NCBI RefSeq assembly: GCF_000787775.1
Contig: NZ_BBPM01000022.1
Location: 1-64,000 of the forward strand
DNA: 64,000 nt
Direction of reading: 5' to 3'
Source of the DNA: Streptacidiphilus carbonis
Lineage (GTDB): Bacteria > Actinomycetota > Actinomycetes > Streptomycetales > Streptomycetaceae
Below are positions 59,409 through 64,000 of this stretch, piece after piece; positions within the stretch are counted from its first letter, which is position 1; every line of letters starts with the position of its first letter. The position numbers and the translations under genes are program-made. The notes below the pieces were generated by a model. That model searched no databases, was not told where the DNA came from, and worked only from the letters and a program-made list of their open reading frames with translations.

Positions 59409-59783
59409 ATGCCCGTCATCCGCAGCGCCGACGCCGCCGTCCACGAGATCCACGGAGTCCGGTTCGTCGCCCATGCCAACCCCGGCACCGGCAGCAAGGA
59501 GATCTGCGCCTGGCGCGGCGAGATCCCGGCCGGTACCGCCGGCGTCCCGCACACCATCAGCCGCGAGGAGGTCATCCACGTCCTCACCGGAGCCCTGCGC
59601 TTCACCGTGGACGGCGAGGCGGCCGACCTGTCGTCGGGCGACACGGTGGTGGCCCCGGCCGGGGCGCTGTTCCAGGTCGACAACCTCAGCGGCGGACCCG
59701 CCGCCATGTGGACCGTCACCACGGTCGGCCTGACCGCCACCCTCCCGGACGGCAGCACCCTCGCCCCGCCCTGGGCCAACTGA
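59409..59783 (+). CDS. Single-domain cupin protein
   Basis: 124 residues, ATG 59409, with GGGGAG five bases upstream. Beta-barrel cupin motifs: VPHTISREEVIHVLTGALRFTVDG (motif 1, with His and Glu ligands) and GDTVVAPAGALFQVDN (motif 2). The His of motif 2 is replaced, so metal binding, if any, is incomplete. It probably binds a small molecule that is also the MarR effector. Divergent from marR and followed by a hairpin terminator. Confidence 0.85.
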   Translation: MPVIRSADAAVHEIHGVRFVAHANPGTGSKEICAWRGEIPAGTAGVPHTISREEVIHVLTGALRFTVDGEAADLSSGDTVVAPAGALFQVDNLSGGPAAMWTVTTVGLTATLPDGSTLAPPWAN

Positions 59784-59820
59784 GCCGCTGCACGGAACGG
59801 CAGACACAAGAACGGCAGGC

Positions 59821-59847
59821 GGCCCGGCGGAGTCCGTCCGCCGGGCC
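59821..59847. terminator. Hairpin terminator between the cupin gene and the sugar kinase gene
   Basis: GGCCCGGCGGA and TCCGCCGGGCC form an 11-bp stem with a GTCCG loop. It lies between convergent genes and can serve both. Confidence 0.75.
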
Positions 59848-59873
59848 GTCCGCCGGGTACGCGCCCGGCCCCC

Positions 59874-61148
59874 TCAGACCACGCGCGCGCCCCCCTCGGC
59901 CGCCGAGGGCCGCCGCAGCGCGTAGGAGGCGCGGAGCCGCTCCTGCGCGTCGGGCGCACCGCCCAGGCCGACCGCGGCCAGGTGGTCCAGGCCCAGCAGG
60001 GCCGCGCCCACCACCGGCGGGGTGGTCACGATCCGCGGCACGGCCTTCGGCGCGTCCGCGGCCAGCCGGGCCTTGACGCCGTCCAGCAGCAACGGCTGCC
60101 GGGAGGCCAGCACCCCGCCGCCCAGCACCACGTCGGCGGGGGAGTCCAGCAGGTCCAGCCGCCGCAGCGCGACCACCGCGAGCCGGACCACCTCCTCCGC
60201 CTGACGGTCCACCAGCTCCAGCGCGATCGGGTCGCCCGCCTCGGCGGTGGCGAAGAGCACCGGCACCAGCTCGTGCAGCCGGGCCTCGGCCAGGCTGCCC
60301 AGGTGCACCGCCTCCGCCACGGCCAGCGCCGTCGGCAGGCCGAAGTGCTCGGCCGCTGCGGCGGCGAGCGCGGTCTGCGGGCCGCGCCCGTCCTCCGCCC
60401 TGGCGGCGGCCCACATCACCTCGTTGGCCAGGCCCCCGCCCCCTCCCCAGTCCCCGGTGATCATGCCGAGGGCAGGGAAGCGCGCGGTACGTCCGTCCGG
60501 GAGCAGCCCAACGCAGTTGATGCCCGCGCCGCAGACCACGGCGACCCCTCGCGGGGCGTCGGTGCCGGAACGCAGCAGCGCGAAGGTGTCGTTGGCGACG
60601 ACCGTGGTCCGCGACCAGCCGTAGCCGGCGATCAGCTCCTGCAGCCGCTGCTCCTCCACCGGCAGGTCGGCGTTGGCCAGGCAGGCCGACACATGGGTGG
60701 CCAGCGGTCCCCGTCCGGCGCCGAGGTCGATCCGCGCCTCGGCGGCGGCGGCCGCCACCAGCGGTGCCAGCCCGGCCACCGCCGTCTCGCTGCCGACCAC
60801 GTGCGGGACGAAGCCGCCGCCGCGGGCGGTGCCGAGCACCTGCCCGTCGGCGCCGACCAGGGCCACGTCCGTCTTGCTGTTCCCGGCGTCGATGGCGAGC
60901 ACCCCGGGGACCAGCTCGCGCCCGCCGGCCCCCCGGCTGCCGGCTCCCAACGGGTTGCCGACCGTGCTCTCCTCTTCACACACCTGCTGCTGCCCCACTG
61001 GGTCGTCCTCTGCTTCTGCACGTAGTAGCCACCCGCCGCCCATCGACCCCCCGGGGTTCGCGTGGGAATCCCGGGGGTCGTCCCCCGGATGATCGGAGTC
61101 GCTCTCCGTACCGGTAGTCGGCCGCTCGTCGGTCGTGGTCACGCCCAT
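59874..61148 (-). CDS. BadF/BadG-type N-acetylglucosamine-kinase-like ATPase
   Basis: 424 residues. The ASKHA kinase fold is clear from about residue 83: LAIDAGNSKTDVALV (phosphate-1), VVANDTFALLRSG, VAVVCGAGINCVGL (phosphate-2), MITGDWGGGGGLANEVM, and VVLGGGVL near the end. The first about 80 residues are polar and not part of the family, so a later start, for example ATG 61043 after GGGGGG, is possible. The 61148 start overlaps the GH4 stop by 10 bases. It should phosphorylate an aminosugar or hexose released by the GH4 enzyme. Confidence 0.85.
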   Translation of the reverse strand: MGVTTTDERPTTGTESDSDHPGDDPRDSHANPGGSMGGGWLLRAEAEDDPVGQQQVCEEESTVGNPLGAGSRGAGGRELVPGVLAIDAGNSKTDVALVGADGQVLGTARGGGFVPHVVGSETAVAGLAPLVAAAAAEARIDLGAGRGPLATHVSACLANADLPVEEQRLQELIAGYGWSRTTVVANDTFALLRSGTDAPRGVAVVCGAGINCVGLLPDGRTARFPALGMITGDWGGGGGLANEVMWAAARAEDGRGPQTALAAAAAEHFGLPTALAVAEAVHLGSLAEARLHELVPVLFATAEAGDPIALELVDRQAEEVVRLAVVALRRLDLLDSPADVVLGGGVLASRQPLLLDGVKARLAADAPKAVPRIVTTPPVVGAALLGLDHLAAVGLGGAPDAQERLRASYALRRPSAAEGGARVV

Positions 61149-62464
61149 GCCAGATGTTCATGGTTGTGCGCGATCAGACGGTCGGTCAGGCCGTCGGCGA
61201 GGTCGATCTGGCCGACCAGCGGGTGCGCCAGCAGGGCCTGGAAGACCCGGTCCCGGCCGCCGCGCAGGGCCGCGTCCAGGGCGAGCTGCTCATAGGCCGT
61301 CACATGGGCGATCAGCCCGGCGTACAGCGGCTCGACGGCGGGGACGGGAAGCGGGGTCGCCCCGCCGCGGTCCACCGTCGCCGGCACCTCGATCACCGCA
61401 TCGTCCGGGAGGAACGGCAGGGTGCCGTCGTTGGGGACGTTCACCACCTGCACCGCCCCGGCGGGCGAGCCGGTTCCCAGCAGCGAGGCCACCAGGTTCA
61501 CCGCCGCCTCGGAGTAGAACGCGCCGCCCCGCTTCGCCAGCAGTTCGGGCTTCTCGTCAAGTTCCGGGTCCCCGTACATCTCCAACAGCTGCCGCTCGAT
61601 CGCGGCCACCTCGGACGCGCGCGAGCCCTTGACCCTGAGCTCCTCCACCACCCGGTCGTGCTCGTAGAAGTAGCGCAGGTAGTAGGACGGCACCGTGCCC
61701 AACTGCTGTACCAGCGACAGCGGCAGCTCCAGGTCGGCGGCGATCTCCGGCCCGAACCGCTCCAGCAGCTCGGGCAGCACGTCCCGCCCGGTGCCGCCGC
61801 CCGGCTCGTCCAGCAGGTGGACGCCGCGCTCCCAGGTGAGGTGGTTGAGCCCGACGTGGTCCAGCCGGATCCGCTCCGGCACCACGCCCAGCAGCGAGGC
61901 GAACCTGCGCTGGAACCCGATGGCGACGTTGCACAGCCCGACCGCCCGGTGGCCGGCGGTCTGCAGGGCCCGGGTGACGATGCCGACCGGGTTGGTGAAG
62001 TCGACGATCCAGGCGTCCGGGTTGGCCCCGCGGACCCGCTCGGCGATGTCCAGGACTACCGGCACGGTGCGCAGCGCCTTGGCCAACCCGCCCGCGCCGG
62101 TGGTCTCCTGGCCGATGCAGCCGCACTCCAGCGGCCAGGTCTCGTCCTGGTTGCGCGCGGCCTGGCCGCCGACCCGCAGCTGCAGCAGCACCGCGTCGGC
62201 GCCCTGGACCGAGGCGTCCAGGTCGGTGCTGGTGGTGATGGTGCCGGGGTGCCCCTGCTTGGCGAAGATCCGCCGGGCCAGCCCGCCGACCAGTTCCAGC
62301 CGGTCCGCGGCCGGGTCGACCAGCACCAGTTCGCCGATCGGGAGGCTGTCCCTGAGCCGGGCGAAGCCGTCGATGAGTTCCGGCGTGTAGGTCGACCCGC
62401 CGCCGACGACGACGAGCTTGAGCAGGCCGGGAGTGGCCGGGCTTGTTGTGGACGTGCGGCTCAT
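61139..62464 (-). CDS. Glycoside hydrolase family 4 (6-phospho-beta-glucosidase type)
   Basis: 441 residues, ATG 62464. NAD+ and Mn2+-dependent GH4 enzyme: VVVGGGSTYTPELIDGF is the dinucleotide loop, VLLQLRVGG follows, GLCNVAIGFQ holds the metal-binding Cys, DHVGLNHLTW the metal His, and AKRGGAFYSEAAVNLV closes the fold. It would cleave a disaccharide by a redox-assisted elimination. Streptomycetes lack PTS uptake for most such sugars, so the true substrate could be non-phosphorylated. The start overlaps the permease stop. Confidence 0.9.
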   Translation of the reverse strand: MSRTSTTSPATPGLLKLVVVGGGSTYTPELIDGFARLRDSLPIGELVLVDPAADRLELVGGLARRIFAKQGHPGTITTSTDLDASVQGADAVLLQLRVGGQAARNQDETWPLECGCIGQETTGAGGLAKALRTVPVVLDIAERVRGANPDAWIVDFTNPVGIVTRALQTAGHRAVGLCNVAIGFQRRFASLLGVVPERIRLDHVGLNHLTWERGVHLLDEPGGGTGRDVLPELLERFGPEIAADLELPLSLVQQLGTVPSYYLRYFYEHDRVVEELRVKGSRASEVAAIERQLLEMYGDPELDEKPELLAKRGGAFYSEAAVNLVASLLGTGSPAGAVQVVNVPNDGTLPFLPDDAVIEVPATVDRGGATPLPVPAVEPLYAGLIAHVTAYEQLALDAALRGGRDRVFQALLAHPLVGQIDLADGLTDRLIAHNHEHLAWA

Positions 62465-63462
62465 CAGCCCTTGACCCCTGTCAGTGTCACGCCTTCGATG
62501 AAGGCTTTCTGTGCGAAGAAGAAGACGACGATCACCGGTGCCATGACCAGCAGGGTTGCTGCCATGGTCATGTTCCAGTTGGTCTGGTGCGCCCCGTGGA
62601 AGGACTGGAGCCCGTAGGAGAGGGTCCAGGCGGCGGGGTTGTCGGAGGCGTAGATCTGCGGGCCGAAGTAGTCGTTCCAGCAGGAGAAGAACTGGAACAG
62701 GGCGACTGCCGAGATGGCCGGCTTGGCCATCGGCAGCACCACCTTGAGCAGGGTGCGGACCTCGCCGCAGCCGTCCACCTTGGCCGCGTCCAGGTATTCC
62801 TTGGGGATGGTCAGCAGGAACTGCCGGAGCAGGAAGATGGAGTAGGCGTCACCGAACGCCATCGGGATGATCAGCGGCCAGAGGGTGCCGTCCAGGTGCA
62901 TCTGCTTCGCCCAGAACAGGTACATCGGGATGATGATGACCTGCGGCGGCAGCATCATCATCGAGATGACCGCCAGCATCGCCACCCGGCGGCCGGGGAA
63001 GCGGAACTTGGCCAGCGCGTAGGCGACCGGCACCGAGGAGAGCACGGTGAGCGCGGTGCCGAGCACCGCGTACTCGATGGTGTTCTTCCACCAGGTTCCG
63101 AAACCCGGGACGTTGAAGACGGTCCGGTAGTTGCTCCAGACCCAGTGCTGCGGCCAGAAGTTGGTGGTGAGCGCCTGACTGTCCGTCATCACCGAAGTGA
63201 GGAACAGGAAGACGAACGGCAGGATGAAGATCAGCGCCAGTGCGATGGCGACCGAGTGGACCGCGATCCACTCCAGCCGCTTCTGCCGCTTGGCCCTGCG
63301 CCAGGCCGCGGCCGAGCTGGACGGGACTCCGCTGCGGGAGCGGACGGTGGCCGGGGCGCTGCCGGGGGTGTCGCCCGGGGTCTGGACTGCTGTGTCGCTC
63401 ATGGCGGGGGCACCCGTCCTTTCGGGGGAGTGGGCAGAGGACTGCGGATTGCCGGTGGACAC
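62464..63462 (-). CDS. Carbohydrate ABC permease, MalG type
   Basis: 332 residues from GTG 63462, seven bases after the previous stop; ATG 63402 is an alternative that removes 20 residues. Six hydrophobic helices and the coupling motif EYLDAAKVDGCGEVRTLLKVVLPMAKPAISAVALFQF identify a MalG-like inner permease. The N-terminus is long and polar. It pairs with the MalF-like permease upstream to import an oligosaccharide for the GH4 enzyme. No ATPase is in the operon, as is usual where a shared MsiK-type ATPase is used. Confidence 0.88.
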   Translation of the reverse strand: MSTGNPQSSAHSPERTGAPAMSDTAVQTPGDTPGSAPATVRSRSGVPSSSAAAWRRAKRQKRLEWIAVHSVAIALALIFILPFVFLFLTSVMTDSQALTTNFWPQHWVWSNYRTVFNVPGFGTWWKNTIEYAVLGTALTVLSSVPVAYALAKFRFPGRRVAMLAVISMMMLPPQVIIIPMYLFWAKQMHLDGTLWPLIIPMAFGDAYSIFLLRQFLLTIPKEYLDAAKVDGCGEVRTLLKVVLPMAKPAISAVALFQFFSCWNDYFGPQIYASDNPAAWTLSYGLQSFHGAHQTNWNMTMAATLLVMAPVIVVFFFAQKAFIEGVTLTGVKG

Positions 63463-63468
63463 AGCGGA

Positions 63469-64000
63469 TCAGTCCTCGCCCACGAGGCCGGCCCGGCGGC
63501 GCATGAGCAGGGCGGTGAAGGCCATCGCGACCACGAACAGGATGATCGAGATGACGCACGCGGAGCCGTAGTCGAAGTTCTGGAAGCCGATGTTGTAGAC
63601 CAGCTGCGGCAGCGTCCAGGTCGAGCCGCTCGGGTAGCCGGGCTGGAACGGCTGGCCGGAGTTGCCGACCACCCCCGAGGCGACCTGTCCGGCGACGATC
63701 GCCTGGGTGTAGAACTGCATGGTCTGGATGACCCCGGTGACCACCGCGAACATGATGATCGGGGTGATGTTGGGCAGGGTGACGTAGCGCCAGCGCTGGA
63801 ACGAGTTGGCGCCGTCGAGCGACGCCGCTTCGTACTGCTCGGTCGGCACGTCCAGCAGCGAGGCCATGAAGATGACCATCAGGTCGCCGATGCCCCACAG
63901 GGTGAGCAGCACCAGCGAGGGCTTGGACCAGGTGGGGCTGGTGAACCAGCCCGGCTGCGGCAGCCCCAGCTCGCCCAGGAAGTGGTTCACCGGACCGGTG
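63469..64000 (-). CDS. Carbohydrate ABC permease, MalF type, C-terminal part only
   Basis: The frame is open to the right edge, so the N-terminus is missing. The visible about 176 residues contain three to four membrane helices and the coupling motif EQYEAASLDGANSFQRWRYVTLPNITPIIMFAVVTG. The last helix is followed by LLMRRRAGLVGED. It is the partner of the MalG-type permease; a binding protein gene is expected further right. Confidence 0.88.
   Translation of the reverse strand, partial: TGPVNHFLGELGLPQPGWFTSPTWSKPSLVLLTLWGIGDLMVIFMASLLDVPTEQYEAASLDGANSFQRWRYVTLPNITPIIMFAVVTGVIQTMQFYTQAIVAGQVASGVVGNSGQPFQPGYPSGSTWTLPQLVYNIGFQNFDYGSACVISIILFVVAMAFTALLMRRRAGLVGED

Overview
This window comes from a high-GC actinomycete of the Streptomyces/Kitasatospora/Streptacidiphilus type. 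The signs are pervasive G/C third codon positions, many GTG and some TTG starts, four-base stop/start overlaps inside operons, PknG-, CHAD/CYTH- and FtsX-type families, and secreted hydrolases carrying ricin-type lectin modules. I cannot fix the genus from the sequence alone.

Layout. Bases 1-7.0 kb hold the N-terminal part of a secreted discoidin-domain protein, an acidic repeat protein, an acyl-CoA-synthetase-like enzyme, a type B carboxylesterase and a doubled YbjQ-like protein. Bases 7.1-13.1 kb form the most unusual block. It contains a three-gene overlapping operon (unrecognised helical protein, HExxH metallopeptidase fused to a vWA domain, double AAA/MoxR-like ATPase) and a convergent zinc-ribbon SDR protein that lacks the catalytic tyrosine. 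It also contains three minus-strand tRNA-like genes with nearly identical D and T arms but unrelated acceptor and anticodon arms. Two of these sit just upstream of the SDR gene on the same strand. The third lies antisense inside the 3' end of the first operon gene.

Bases 13.2-21 kb hold an MFS drug exporter divergent from an ECF sigma factor, a secreted beta-helix/ricin protein, a GH18 chitinase with candidate DasR and LacI-family operators, and an NAD(P)-binding protein. Bases 21-31.3 kb encode a non-phosphorylative sugar-acid pathway that best fits L-fucose. It has a GntR regulator and a ribose-type ABC importer on one strand. On the other strand, divergent, are a fumarylacetoacetase-family hydrolase, an enolase-superfamily dehydratase, an SDR, an aldo-keto reductase, a mutarotase and a lactonase. 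A strong terminator separates this from a cold-shock gene whose upstream region carries a canonical U-tract terminator hairpin, a possible attenuator.

Bases 31.9-39.7 kb are mixed housekeeping and envelope genes: a small conserved protein, a SEC-C protein, an MscS channel, a YihY protein, a CYTH-CHAD protein, an alpha/beta hydrolase, a phosphopantetheinyl transferase and a RibD-like enzyme with swapped domain order. Bases 39.8-47.1 kb are a MacB/Lol-like ABC exporter whose ATPase ends in an AbrB-like domain, followed by a truncated haemoglobin and a SnoaL-fold protein.

Bases 48-58.7 kb are a GlnX-GlnH-PknG signalling operon with a coiled-coil protein, a PP2C phosphatase, a vWA protein and a zinc-ribbon FHA protein; by analogy with mycobacteria it probably senses an amino acid and controls central metabolism. 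The right end holds a MarR/cupin pair with three palindromic operators, then a sugar operon (two ABC permeases, GH4 glycosidase, BadF-type kinase) that runs off the edge.
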